The notes beneath the pieces are model-generated. The model was not told where the DNA came from. It worked only from the letters and a program-made list of their open reading frames with translations, and did not search any database. A stretch of DNA of 64,000 nt from positions 26,125 through 90,124 of the forward strand of contig NZ_OLMK01000094.1 in NCBI RefSeq assembly GCF_900290235.1. Reading direction: 5' to 3'. Every line of letters starts with the position of its first letter. Position 1 is the first letter of the stretch. Source of the DNA: Streptomyces sp. MA5143a. GTDB taxonomy: Bacteria > Actinomycetota > Actinomycetes > Streptomycetales > Streptomycetaceae. Of this stretch, positions 34,375 through 43,335 are shown one piece after another. The position numbers and the translations under genes are program-made.

Positions 34375-35112
34375 ATGGAGCAGACACACACCTCCCACAA
34401 CGGCACGACGGCGACCCCGGGCGCACAGCGCCGGGTGCTCGTGGTCGAGGACGACCCGACGATCGTCGACGCCATCGCGGCCCGCCTGCGCGCCGAGGGT
34501 TTCGTCGTACAGACCGCGTCCGACGGCCCCGCGGCCGTGGACACGGCGGAGGCCTGGCAGCCCGACCTGCTGATCCTCGACATCATGCTGCCCGGCTTCG
34601 ACGGCCTGGAGGTGTGCAGGCGCGTCCAGGCCCAGCGGCCCGTCCCCGTGCTGATGCTCACCGCGCGGGACGACGAGACGGACATGCTGGTCGGGCTCGG
34701 CGTCGGCGCCGACGACTACATGACCAAGCCGTTCTCCATGCGTGAACTGGCCGCGCGCGTCCATGTGCTGCTGCGCCGCGTGGAGCGGGCCGCGCTGGCC
34801 GCCACCACCCCGCGCTCGGGCATCCTGCGCCTCGGTGAACTGGAGATCGACCACGCGCAGCGCCGTGTCCGGGTGCGCAGCGAGGACGTTCACCTGACCC
34901 CCACCGAGTTCGACCTGCTCGTATGTCTCGCGAACACGCCGCGTGCCGTACTCTCGCGCGAACAGCTGCTCGCCGAGGTCTGGGACTGGGCGGACGCGTC
35001 CGGGACGCGCACCGTCGACAGCCACATCAAGGCGCTGCGGCGGAAGATCGGCGCGGAGCGGATCCGCACGGTGCACGGAGTCGGGTACGCCCTGGAGACC
35101 CCGACCCCCTGA
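34375..35112 (+). CDS. OmpR/PhoB-family response regulator
   Basis: The 245-residue protein has a receiver domain (acidic pair Glu-Asp-Asp at 25-27, phospho-acceptor Asp 69 in LLILDIMLPG, Lys in DDYMTKPF) and a winged-helix DNA-binding domain (LTPTEFDLLVCLANTPRAVLSREQLLAEVW, TVDSHIKALRRKIG). ATG 34375 immediately precedes the conserved part; the extra frame back to 34273 is not needed. It is followed after 56 bp by its kinase. From memory the pair sits upstream of kgd in S. coelicolor too; its stimulus is not known to me. Confidence 0.95.
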   Translation: MEQTHTSHNGTTATPGAQRRVLVVEDDPTIVDAIAARLRAEGFVVQTASDGPAAVDTAEAWQPDLLILDIMLPGFDGLEVCRRVQAQRPVPVLMLTARDDETDMLVGLGVGADDYMTKPFSMRELAARVHVLLRRVERAALAATTPRSGILRLGELEIDHAQRRVRVRSEDVHLTPTEFDLLVCLANTPRAVLSREQLLAEVWDWADASGTRTVDSHIKALRRKIGAERIRTVHGVGYALETPTP

Positions 35113-35168
35113 GCCGCGTCCGCACGACGCGCCTCGTACTCGCGTAGGCACAGGGGACTGGTGGCGAT

Positions 35169-36311
35169 ATGAGCGGAGTCGGTGACCCACGGCCGGGGAG
35201 CCTCGGTGACACGCGGTCACGGAGGGTCGCGGGGCCGCTGAGCGGACTGCGTCCCTTCTCGATCAAGACGAAACTGGGCACGCTCGTCGTCGTCTCCGTC
35301 CTGATCACCACGGGTCTGTCGATGATCGCCGTGCACACCAAGACGGAGCTGCGCTTCATCACGGTGTTCTCGATGATCGCCACACTGTTGATTACGCAGT
35401 TCGTGGCGCATTCGCTCACCGCTCCGCTGGACGAGATGAACGCGGTCGCCCGGTCCATCTCGCGCGGCGACTACACCCGGCGGGTCAGCGAGAACCGCCG
35501 GGACGAGCTGGGCGACCTGGCCCACACCATCAACCTGATGGCCGACGAGCTGGAGGCCCAGGACCGGCAGCGCAAGGAGCTCGTGGCGAACGTCTCCCAC
35601 GAGCTCCGCACGCCCATCGCGGGCCTCAGGGCGGTGCTGGAGAACATCGTGGACGGCATCGCGACCGCCGACCCCGAGACGATGCGTACGGCGCTGAAGC
35701 AGACGGAGCGGCTGGGCCGGCTCGTGGAGACGCTGTTGGACCTCTCCCGTCTCGACCACGGCGTCGTCCCGCTCCGCAAGCGCCGTTTCGAGGTGTGGCC
35801 GTATCTGTCCGGGGTCCTCAAGGAGACCCAGATGGTGGCCAGCGCGCGTGGGGGCATGGCCTCCGGTTCCGGCAGCCACACCCGCAAGGACGTCCACCTC
35901 CATCTCGACGTCCACCCCCCGGAGCTGACGGCGCACGCCGACCCCGAGCGCATCCACCAGGTGGTCGCCAACCTCATCGACAACGCGGTCAAGCACAGCC
36001 CCCCGCACGGCCGTGTCACCGTCAAGGCCCGCCGCGGGTCCACACCGGAGTCCCTGACCCTCGAAGTGCTGGACGAGGGCCCCGGCATCCCGGAGTCCGA
36101 GTGGCACCGCGTCTTCGAACGCTTCAACCGCGGTGCGGTGAGCCGACCGCACGGCCCCGGCAGCGACGGCGGCACCGGCCTCGGCCTGGCCATCGCCCGC
36201 TGGGCCGTGGACCTCCACGGCGGCCGCATCGGCGTCGCCGAGTCCCCCAAGGGCTGCCGCATCCAGGTGGCTCTGCCGGGAGCGCCGCCCGCCCGCTCCC
36301 CCCAGCCGTAG
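35169..36311 (+). CDS. Sensor histidine kinase
   Basis: The 380-residue kinase has two membrane spans (about 36-54 and 63-80) joined by only about eight residues, so it probably senses within or just inside the membrane. HAMP (about 80-132), phosphoacceptor His 144 in NVSHELRTPIAG, N-box NLIDNAVKHSPP and G-boxes DEGPGIP and GGTGLGLAIARW follow. Cognate to the response regulator 56 bp upstream. A strong inverted repeat of the dispersed Streptomyces family follows the gene and may terminate transcription. Confidence 0.95.
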   Translation: MSGVGDPRPGSLGDTRSRRVAGPLSGLRPFSIKTKLGTLVVVSVLITTGLSMIAVHTKTELRFITVFSMIATLLITQFVAHSLTAPLDEMNAVARSISRGDYTRRVSENRRDELGDLAHTINLMADELEAQDRQRKELVANVSHELRTPIAGLRAVLENIVDGIATADPETMRTALKQTERLGRLVETLLDLSRLDHGVVPLRKRRFEVWPYLSGVLKETQMVASARGGMASGSGSHTRKDVHLHLDVHPPELTAHADPERIHQVVANLIDNAVKHSPPHGRVTVKARRGSTPESLTLEVLDEGPGIPESEWHRVFERFNRGAVSRPHGPGSDGGTGLGLAIARWAVDLHGGRIGVAESPKGCRIQVALPGAPPARSPQP

Positions 36312-36924
36312 GGCTCCGCCGCAACAGAGTTCGTGTGGTGAGGTGGTCGGCCGACCGCGGCGCCGCCGTGGTCGCTCGCGCAGTTCCCCGCGCCCTTGAC
36401 GGCATGGGTCGCGCCCGGCGCCGTCAAGGGGCGCGGGGAACTGCGCGACAAGCCACAGCGCGCCCGCGGGACACACGCACCGATCGCCCCACGATCGCGG
36501 GGGCCCGGGGCGGCAGCCCCGAAGCCGGTACCCACCTTCCCGTGGCCGAATCCCCTCACCCTTGCCAGATTTCGCTCATCCTCCCAGGGCTTACATATCT
36601 GCCAAGTTGACGTAAAGTTCGAACCGGAGCCACAAGATCCACGATCGATCCGCGTCGACGGACACGTGTGATCAGGTGCGTTCAGCCGGTCGGCCGCGCG
36701 TTCATCGCCGCAGGCCCCGCCGGACGCATGCCCGATCTGTGCCCACCGCACCCATTCCGGACCGGAACCCCGCTTGTTTCCCGCCATTTCCAGCCCCGAA
36801 ACACGCATTCCGATGTGACTTACGCGACGATGACGGGGCTCGACCTGACCTTCCCGGCCACGGAGGCGTAGCCTTTATTCCCGCTGTCCATCACCTTGTG
36901 AAGCGGAAGAGGGCGGTTGCCGCC
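36312..36924. other. Intergenic region between the sensor kinase and kgd
   Basis: About 610 bp without a credible gene. Its first part holds the large inverted repeat (36376-36448). The second half (36580-36800) is less GC-rich (for example TTACATATCTGCC, TTGACGTAAAGTTCG near 36590-36625) and probably contains the kgd promoter and a leader of up to 300 bases. A 67-codon frame at 36668-36871 looks spurious. Confidence 0.55.
36376..36448. repeat. Large inverted repeat of the dispersed GGGGCGCGGGGAACTGCGCGA family
   Basis: Left arm 36376-36403 and right arm 36420-36448 are complementary over 28 bases with a single bulged G; the loop is 16 bases. The arms are two oppositely oriented copies of the dispersed element. 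The hairpin lies 65 bp after the sensor-kinase stop, a position suiting a terminator. Confidence 0.9.
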
Positions 36925-39900
36925 GTGTCGCCACAGTCCCCCAGTAACTCGAGCATCTCGACCGACGCAGACCAAGCGGGTAAGAACCCCGCCGCGGCCT
37001 TCGGTCCGAACGAGTGGCTCGTCGACGAGATCTATCAGCAGTACCTCCAGGACCCGAACTCGGTAGACCGAGCCTGGTGGGACTTCTTCGCCGACTACAA
37101 GCCGGGGGCTGCCGCCGCCTCGGCTCCGGCGGGTACTGCGGCGAAGGGGGCCCCGGCGACCACCACGCCCGCGGCGCCCGCCGCCCCGGCCCAGGCCGCC
37201 CCCGCGGCTCCGGCCGCGCCCGCTCCGGCCGCTCCGAAGCCCGCCGCCGCTGCCCCGGCCCCGGCCGCCGCGAAGCCCGCGGCCGCCGCGCCGGCGAAGC
37301 CGGCCGCCGCCCCCGCGAAGCAGGCCGCGCCGGCCGCTCCCGCCGAGGGGCCGGAGCTGATCACGCTGCGCGGCCCGGCCGCCGCCGTCGCGAAGAACAT
37401 GAACGCGTCGCTGGAGCTGCCCACGGCCACGTCCGTGCGCGCCGTCCCGGTGAAGCTGCTCTTCGACAACCGCATCGTCATCAACAACCACCTGAAGCGC
37501 GCCCGGGGCGGGAAGATCTCCTTCACGCACCTGATCGGCTACGCGATGGTGCAGGCCATCAAGACGATGCCGTCGATGAACTGGCACTACGCGGAGAAGG
37601 ACGGGAAGCCCACCCTCGTCAAGCCGCCGCACGTCAACTTCGGCCTCGCCATCGACCTGGTGAAGCCCAACGGCGACCGCCAGCTGGTCGTCGCGGGCAT
37701 CAAGAAGGCCGAGACGCTGAACTTCTTCGAGTTCTGGCAGGCCTACGAGGACATCGTCCGCCGCGCCCGTGACGGCAAGCTGACGATGGACGACTTCACC
37801 GGTGTCACGGTCTCCCTGACCAACCCCGGCGGCCTCGGCACCGTCCACTCCGTGCCCCGCCTGATGCCCGGCCAGTCGGTCATCATGGGCGTCGGCTCCA
37901 TGGACTACCCGGCCGAGTTCCAGGGCACGTCCCAGGACACCCTGAACAAGCTGGGCATCTCCAAGGTCATGACGCTGACCTCGACGTACGACCACCGGGT
38001 CATCCAGGGCGCCGCCTCCGGCGAGTTCCTGCGGATCGTCGCGAACTTCCTCCTCGGCGAGAACGGCTTCTACGACGACATCTTCGAGGCCCTGCGCATC
38101 CCCTACGAGCCGGTCCGCTGGCTCAAGGACATCGACGCCAGCCACGACGACGACGTCACCAAGGCCGCCCGCGTCTTCGAGCTGATCCACTCCTACCGGG
38201 TCCGCGGCCACGTCATGGCCGACACCGACCCGCTGGAGTACCGCCAGCGCAAGCACCCCGACCTCGACATCACCGAGCACGGGCTCACCCTGTGGGACCT
38301 GGAGCGCGAGTTCGCGGTCGGCGGCTTCGCCGGCAAGTCCCTGATGAAGCTCCGCGACATCCTCGGCGTCCTGCGTGACTCGTACTGCCGTACGACCGGC
38401 ATCGAGTTCATGCACATCCAGGACCCGAAGCAGCGCAAGTGGATCCAGGACCGCATCGAGCGCCCGCACACCAAGCCGGAGCGCGAGGAGCAGCTGCGCA
38501 TCCTGCGCCGGCTGAACGCGGCGGAGGCCTTCGAGACCTTCCTGCAGACGAAGTACGTCGGCCAGAAGCGCTTCTCCCTGGAGGGCGGCGAGTCCGTCAT
38601 CCCGCTGCTCGACGCGGTCATCGACAGCGCCGCCGAGTCGCGCCTGGACGAGGTCGTCATCGGCATGGCCCACCGCGGCCGCCTGAACGTCCTCGCGAAC
38701 ATCGTCGGCAAGTCGTACGCGCAGATCTTCCGCGAGTTCGAGGGCAACCTCGACCCGAAGTCGATGCACGGCTCCGGCGACGTGAAGTACCACCTGGGCG
38801 CCGAGGGCACCTTCACCGGCCTCGACGGCGAGCAGATCAAGGTCTCCCTGGTCGCGAACCCCTCGCACCTGGAGGCGGTGGACCCGGTCCTGGAGGGCGT
38901 CGCCCGCGCCAAGCAGGACATCATCAACAAGGGCGGCACGGACTTCACCGTCCTGCCGGTGGCCCTCCACGGCGACGCGGCCTTCGCGGGCCAGGGCGTG
39001 GTGGCCGAGACCCTGAACATGTCGCAGCTGCGCGGCTACCGCACCGGCGGCACGGTCCACATCGTCATCAACAACCAGGTCGGCTTCACCGCGGCCCCCG
39101 AGTCCTCCCGCTCGTCGATGTACGCGACGGACGTGGCGAGGATGATCGAGGCCCCGATCTTCCACGTGAACGGCGACGACCCGGAGGCCGTGGTCCGCGT
39201 CGCGCGGCTCGCCTTCGAGTTCCGTCAGGCGTTCAACAAGGACGTGGTGATCGACCTCATCTGCTACCGCCGCCGCGGTCACAACGAGTCGGACAACCCG
39301 GCCTTCACCCAGCCGCTGATGTACGACCTGATCGACAAGAAGCGCTCGGTGCGCAAGCTCTACACCGAGTCCCTCATCGGTCGTGGCGACATCACCCTGG
39401 AAGAGGCCGAGCAGGCGCTCCAGGACTACCAGGGCCAGCTGGAGAAGGTCTTCACCGAGGTCCGCGAGGCGACGTCGCAGCCGGCGTCCGCCCCGTCCCA
39501 CGACCCGCAGGACGGCTTCCCCGTCTCGGTGAACACCTCGGTCACGGCCGAGGTCGTCAAGCGCATCGCCGAGTCCCAGGTCAACGTCCCGGACCACATC
39601 ACCGCCCACCCGCGTCTGCTGCCGCAGCTCCAGCGCCGGGCGTCGATGGTCGAGGACGGCACCATCGACTGGGGCATGGGCGAGACCCTCGCCATCGGCT
39701 CCCTCCTGCTGGAGGGCACCCCGGTCCGGCTCGCCGGTCAGGACTCGCAGCGCGGCACCTTCGGCCAGCGTCACGCGGTGATCATCGACCGTGAGACGGG
39801 CGAGGAGTTCACGCCGCTGATGTACCTCTCCGAGGACCAGGCGCGCCTGAACGTCTACAACTCGCTCCTGTCCGAGTACGCGGCGATGGGCTTCGAGTAC

Positions 39901-40728
39901 GGCTACTCGCTGGCCCGCCCCGACGCGCTCGTGATGTGGGAGGCGCAGTTCGGCGACTTCGTCAACGGCGCCCAGACGGTCGTGGACGAGTTCATCTCGT
40001 CGGCGGAGCAGAAGTGGAGCCAGACCTCCGGCGTCGTCCTGCTCCTCCCGCACGGCTACGAGGGCCAGGGCCCGGACCACTCCTCGGCCCGCCCCGAGCG
40101 GTTCCTCCAGCTCTGCGCGCAGAACAACATGACGGTCGCCATGCCGACCCTCCCGTCGAACTACTTCCACCTCCTGCGGTGGCAGGTGCACAACCCGCAC
40201 CACAAGCCGCTGGTGGTCTTCACCCCGAAGTCGATGCTGCGTCTGAAGGCCGCCGCGTCGAAGGCGGAGGAGTTCACGACGGGCGAGTTCCGCCCGGTCA
40301 TCGGCGACGACTCGGTCGACCCGGCCGCCGTCAAGAAGGTCGTGTTCTGCGCCGGCAAGGTCTACTACGACCTGGAGGCCGAGCGGCAGAAGCGCGGCGC
40401 CACGGACCCCTCGGCCGCCGAGACGGCGATCATCCGCCTCGAGCGCCTCTACCCGCTGCCGGGTGCCGAGGTCCAGGCGGAGATCAAGAAGTACCCGAAC
40501 GCCGAGAAGTACCTGTGGGCGCAGGAGGAGCCGGCGAACCAGGGCGCGTGGCCCTTCATCGCCCTCAACCTGATCGACCACCTGGACCTGGCGGTCGGCG
40601 CCGACGTCCCGCACGGCGAGCGTCTGCGCCGCATCTCCCGCCCGCACGGCTCGTCCCCCGCCGTGGGGTCGGCCAAGCGGCACCAGGCGGAGCAGGAGCA
40701 GCTCGTGCGTGAGGTGTTCGAGGCGTAA
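36925..40728 (+). CDS. kgd: Multifunctional 2-oxoglutarate dehydrogenase E1 with E2-type acyltransferase domain
   Basis: About 1267 residues from GTG 36925; an in-frame GTG at 36898 is an alternative start. Layout: N-terminal E1 helix (NEWLVDEIYQQYLQDPNSVDRAWWDFF), an Ala/Pro/Lys linker (about 55-140), an E2-like catalytic domain (about 150-400, catalytic His in STYDHRVIQGA near 357), then E1o with its ThDP site (GMAHRGRLNVLANIVGKSY, HGDAAFAGQGVVAETLN) and transketolase C-terminus. No lipoyl domain is present, as in mycobacterial Kgd. It supplies succinyl-CoA in the TCA cycle and, in mycobacteria, is inhibited by the FHA protein GarA. Followed by a perfect terminator hairpin. Confidence 0.97.
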   Translation: MSPQSPSNSSISTDADQAGKNPAAAFGPNEWLVDEIYQQYLQDPNSVDRAWWDFFADYKPGAAAASAPAGTAAKGAPATTTPAAPAAPAQAAPAAPAAPAPAAPKPAAAAPAPAAAKPAAAAPAKPAAAPAKQAAPAAPAEGPELITLRGPAAAVAKNMNASLELPTATSVRAVPVKLLFDNRIVINNHLKRARGGKISFTHLIGYAMVQAIKTMPSMNWHYAEKDGKPTLVKPPHVNFGLAIDLVKPNGDRQLVVAGIKKAETLNFFEFWQAYEDIVRRARDGKLTMDDFTGVTVSLTNPGGLGTVHSVPRLMPGQSVIMGVGSMDYPAEFQGTSQDTLNKLGISKVMTLTSTYDHRVIQGAASGEFLRIVANFLLGENGFYDDIFEALRIPYEPVRWLKDIDASHDDDVTKAARVFELIHSYRVRGHVMADTDPLEYRQRKHPDLDITEHGLTLWDLEREFAVGGFAGKSLMKLRDILGVLRDSYCRTTGIEFMHIQDPKQRKWIQDRIERPHTKPEREEQLRILRRLNAAEAFETFLQTKYVGQKRFSLEGGESVIPLLDAVIDSAAESRLDEVVIGMAHRGRLNVLANIVGKSYAQIFREFEGNLDPKSMHGSGDVKYHLGAEGTFTGLDGEQIKVSLVANPSHLEAVDPVLEGVARAKQDIINKGGTDFTVLPVALHGDAAFAGQGVVAETLNMSQLRGYRTGGTVHIVINNQVGFTAAPESSRSSMYATDVARMIEAPIFHVNGDDPEAVVRVARLAFEFRQAFNKDVVIDLICYRRRGHNESDNPAFTQPLMYDLIDKKRSVRKLYTESLIGRGDITLEEAEQALQDYQGQLEKVFTEVREATSQPASAPSHDPQDGFPVSVNTSVTAEVVKRIAESQVNVPDHITAHPRLLPQLQRRASMVEDGTIDWGMGETLAIGSLLLEGTPVRLAGQDSQRGTFGQRHAVIIDRETGEEFTPLMYLSEDQARLNVYNSLLSEYAAMGFEYGYSLARPDALVMWEAQFGDFVNGAQTVVDEFISSAEQKWSQTSGVVLLLPHGYEGQGPDHSSARPERFLQLCAQNNMTVAMPTLPSNYFHLLRWQVHNPHHKPLVVFTPKSMLRLKAAASKAEEFTTGEFRPVIGDDSVDPAAVKKVVFCAGKVYYDLEAERQKRGATDPSAAETAIIRLERLYPLPGAEVQAEIKKYPNAEKYLWAQEEPANQGAWPFIALNLIDHLDLAVGADVPHGERLRRISRPHGSSPAVGSAKRHQAEQEQLVREVFEA

Positions 40729-40752
40729 GCACCCTCGACGGCATCCGTACGC

Positions 40753-40795
40753 GGCCGGGCCGCACCCCTTCCGAGGGGTGCGGCCCGGCCGTTTT
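40753..40795 (+). terminator. Strong intrinsic terminator after kgd
   Basis: A perfect 16-bp stem (GGCCGGGCCGCACCCC with its complement at 40775-40790), six-base loop TTCCGA, then GTTTTC. It is 24 bp past the kgd stop. Confidence 0.93.
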
Positions 40796-40815
40796 CCCGC
40801 ACTTATCCTTGACCC

Positions 40816-40995
40816 ATGTACTTCACGGACCGTGGCATCGAGGAACTGGAGAAGCGGCGCGGCGAGGAGGAGGTCACCTTCGAGTGGCTCGCCGAGCAGC
40901 TGCGGACCTTCGTGGACCTGAACCCGGACTTCGAGGTGCCGGTCGAGCGGCTGGCGACCTGGCTGGCACGCCTGGACGACGAGGACGACGAGTAG
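40816..40995 (+). CDS. DUF6104-family small acidic protein
   Basis: A 59-residue protein starting MYFTDRGIEELEKRRGEEE and ending in an acidic DDEDDE tail. I recognise it as the short highly conserved Streptomyces family (DUF6104) that sits just after kgd. It has no signal peptide and is predicted mostly helical. No clear ribosome-binding site precedes the ATG, and only 20 bp separate it from the kgd terminator, so its message may have a very short leader. Function unknown. Confidence 0.85.
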   Translation: MYFTDRGIEELEKRRGEEEVTFEWLAEQLRTFVDLNPDFEVPVERLATWLARLDDEDDE

Positions 40996-41032
40996 GTCCC
41001 CCGGTCAGTCGCGGGCGAGTCGCGGGGCGGGG

Positions 41033-41893
41033 TCAGTCGTGGGGGCGGGAGAGGTCGTACATCAGGCCGAGGGCGCCGTGGGCGACCAGGAGGGCGCCCG
41101 CCGCGGTCCAGCCGCCGCTGCGGCGGCGCAGGCCCCAGGCCGTCAGGGGCAGGCCCACGAGGAGCTGCGCGGCGGCGAGCCCGCGGGCGCGTGACGTGCC
41201 CGCCCAGGGCAGCCAGGGGCCGAGACGGCCGCGTTCGAGCGCGTCGAGTTCCATACGGACGGCTCCGCGCCAGCCGGTCCATTCGATGCGCTGGGCGTCG
41301 GGCTGGACGCGGGCGACCTCCCGGAGACGGTCCGCGGGTTCACCAGGAGTGAGACCGGCCGGGAGGGCCACACCCGCCCGGGCCAGGACCGCGAGCAGGC
41401 CCAGCAGCCGGGCGCGGGCGTCCGCCGACGGGTCCGCCTTGGTGAGGTCGTAGAGGGGCTGCGCGTCGAGGACCGGGTCCAGGCCCAGGCGCGCGGCGAA
41501 CGTGCGCATCGCCTCGTCCTCGCCGACCGGGGTGCCGTTGGCGAGCCATACGTAGCCGACGGTGCGGCGGAAACCCGCGGCCAGGGTGTAGCCGCCGCGG
41601 TCCGCGTCCCACCACAGGGCCAGGACGGGCCAGGGAGCGCCGACGGCGAGCGCGGTGGCCCAACCGGTCAGCACCCGGTCGACAGGCTCCCCTCCCTGCA
41701 GCCAGGGCTTTCCCTCGGGCACGAGGGCGCTCCACCCGGCGCCGGCCGAGGTGAGCAGCATCCGCTCCCCGAGGAGCTGCGCGACAGGGGCGACGGTCTC
41801 CCGGTCCGCGCGGCAGAGCAGCAGCGCACCGGCCGCGGGCGCGGGTCGGGGGCGCGGGGATCCCGGTGTGCTTTCCGTCGACATGCCCCCCAC
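41033..41893 (-). CDS. Hypothetical protein with C-terminal membrane segments
   Basis: The 286-residue product (an ATG three codons in is also possible) has a soluble body with Trp-rich strands (VLALWWDADRGGYTLAAGFRR, WTGWRGAVRMEL). A hydrophobic C-terminus follows (GLAAAQLLVGLPLTAWGLRRR, WTAAGALLVAHGALGLMYDL), suggesting two membrane hairpin segments. No named domain recognised. It is divergent from the DUF4097/PadR operon, sharing the upstream region with the repeat array. Confidence 0.7.
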   Translation of the reverse strand: MGGMSTESTPGSPRPRPAPAAGALLLCRADRETVAPVAQLLGERMLLTSAGAGWSALVPEGKPWLQGGEPVDRVLTGWATALAVGAPWPVLALWWDADRGGYTLAAGFRRTVGYVWLANGTPVGEDEAMRTFAARLGLDPVLDAQPLYDLTKADPSADARARLLGLLAVLARAGVALPAGLTPGEPADRLREVARVQPDAQRIEWTGWRGAVRMELDALERGRLGPWLPWAGTSRARGLAAAQLLVGLPLTAWGLRRRSGGWTAAGALLVAHGALGLMYDLSRPHD

Positions 41894-41944
41894 GCTAGGG
41901 CGATTTGCCCAGGTTCATACTGCGGGATCACCAGAACGGGTGTC

Positions 41945-41993
41945 TTGACTTCCGACGGGCGCGATATATCGTGAATGACGTGAGACGCGATAT
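41945..41993 (+). promoter_or_regulatory. Candidate promoter and palindromic operator before DUF4097/padR
   Basis: TTGACT at 41945-41950 is followed by the perfect 10-bp palindrome CGATATATCG (41962-41971), which would overlap the -10 region, and by a second GCGATAT at 41987-41993, 26 bp from the first. The PadR protein encoded two genes on is a natural candidate for binding here. Confidence 0.5.
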
Positions 41994-42021
41994 GGCGCGT
42001 TGCACAGTCCTGTTCCGTCTG

Positions 42022-42133
42022 TCATGGGGTCCGTCCGCCATGAGATCCGACTGTCGCGAGATCGGTCTGTCGTGAGGGTCGGTTCTCGTGAGGCCGGTCC
42101 GTCATGAGGTCGGCTTGTCATTGGGGGTCAGCA
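42022..42133 (+). repeat. Seven 16-bp tandem repeats directly before the DUF4097 start
   Basis: Units start at 42022, 42038, 42054, 42070, 42086, 42102 and 42118, each exactly 16 bp, with consensus TCRTGAGGTCGGTCTG. The last unit ends one base before the codon preceding ATG 42135. The period is not a multiple of three and no frame is kept, so it is a nucleic-acid-level element in the probable 5' leader. Confidence 0.9.
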
Positions 42134-42134
42134 C

Positions 42135-43334
42135 ATGTCCGAGTGGTCCGTCGCCGAGCCACGGAAGCTCACCTTCGACGAACCGGTGACGGCGCTCCAG
42201 GTGCGCGTCGTCAACGGAACGGTGAACGTCGTGGGCACCGACGAGAGTTCCACCCGACTGGAGGTGTCGGACCTTGAGGGCCCGCCCCTGACGGTGACGC
42301 AGAAGGACGGCACGCTGACCGTGGCGTACGAGGACCTGCCGTGGAAGAGCTTCCTGAAGTGGCTCGACCGCAAGGGCTGGCGCCGCACCGCGCTGGTCTC
42401 CCTCGCCGTTCCGGCGGGCACCCGCGTCGAGGTGGGCGCGGTCGGCGCCACGGCCGTCATCTCGGGTGTGGACGGGCGGACGGAGGTGAAGGGCATCTCC
42501 GGCGACACCACCCTGGTCGGCCTGTCGGGCCCCGTCCGGGCGACCACGGTCTCCGGGAACGTGGAGGCGCAGGCCCTCACCGGGGATCTCCGCCTGAGTT
42601 CCGTCTCCGGTGACCTGACCGTCATCGAGGGGTCCTGCCCGACTCTGAAGGCCGACTCGGTGAGCGGCTCGATCATCCTGGACCTCGACCCGGTGGGGGG
42701 ACCGACCGAGGTCGGCCTCACCAGCGTCTCGGGGGAGATCGCCATCCGCCTCCCCCACCCCGCCGACGCCGAGATCGAGGCCAACACCGCCAGCGGCACC
42801 ATCTCCAACGCCTTCGAGGACCTCCGTGTCAGCGGCCCCTGGGGCGCCCACAAGATCACCGGCCGCCTCGGCCAGGGGAACGGCCGCCTGAAGGCCACGA
42901 CCATCTCCGGCTCCATCGCGCTCCTGCGCAGGCCCCCGGCGGAGGACGAGCCCTGGGACGAGGGCGAGAGCACGGCCAAGGGGGGCAGCGCCTCCGGGAC
43001 GGCCGGTGCCGGTGCCGGTGCCGGGGGCGACGGATCGGTGGGCGTCGACGCCAGGGGCCATGGACCGGCGGGCGCCGATGCCGGGGCCGAGGGGCTGACG
43101 GGTGCCGGGGCCGGCATACCGGTGGACGGTGGCGCGACCGCCGGCGAGGCCGGACCGGACACCCCGCCGACCGAGCCGTCCGACGCCGTGACCGACAATG
43201 CGACTGCCGATGCCACCGCCGAGCCGTCCGAAGCCCCCGTGGGCCACCCGGTGCCCGACGGCACCACCGGCTCCTCGTCCGACGGCCCCGCCGACGGCAC
43301 GAGCCCCAGCACGACCGACAAGAAGGTGCTCTGA
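42135..43334 (+). CDS. DUF4097 beta-strand-repeat protein
   Basis: The 399-residue protein has residues about 1-265 forming short repeated strands ending in Ser-Gly (ISGDTTLVGLSG, TVSGNVEAQALTG, SSVSGDLTVIEG, SVSGSIILDL), the DUF4097/adhesin-like beta-helix. The last 125 residues are a Gly/Ala/Asp/Pro low-complexity tail. There is no signal peptide or membrane span, so it is probably cytoplasmic despite the adhesin-like name. It ends one base before the padR ATG, making a tight two-gene operon. The DUF4097-PadR pairing recurs in actinobacteria; the biochemical role is unknown. Confidence 0.88.
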   Translation: MSEWSVAEPRKLTFDEPVTALQVRVVNGTVNVVGTDESSTRLEVSDLEGPPLTVTQKDGTLTVAYEDLPWKSFLKWLDRKGWRRTALVSLAVPAGTRVEVGAVGATAVISGVDGRTEVKGISGDTTLVGLSGPVRATTVSGNVEAQALTGDLRLSSVSGDLTVIEGSCPTLKADSVSGSIILDLDPVGGPTEVGLTSVSGEIAIRLPHPADAEIEANTASGTISNAFEDLRVSGPWGAHKITGRLGQGNGRLKATTISGSIALLRRPPAEDEPWDEGESTAKGGSASGTAGAGAGAGGDGSVGVDARGHGPAGADAGAEGLTGAGAGIPVDGGATAGEAGPDTPPTEPSDAVTDNATADATAEPSEAPVGHPVPDGTTGSSSDGPADGTSPSTTDKKVL

Positions 43335-43335
43335 C

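Noticed and set aside
36668..36871. 67-codon frame in the kgd leader
   Set aside because: No ribosome site, no family resemblance, atypical codon third positions.
36820..40683. 1287-codon open frame antisense to kgd
   Set aside because: Mirror of the codon-biased kgd gene in high-GC DNA; the plus strand encodes an unmistakable dehydrogenase.
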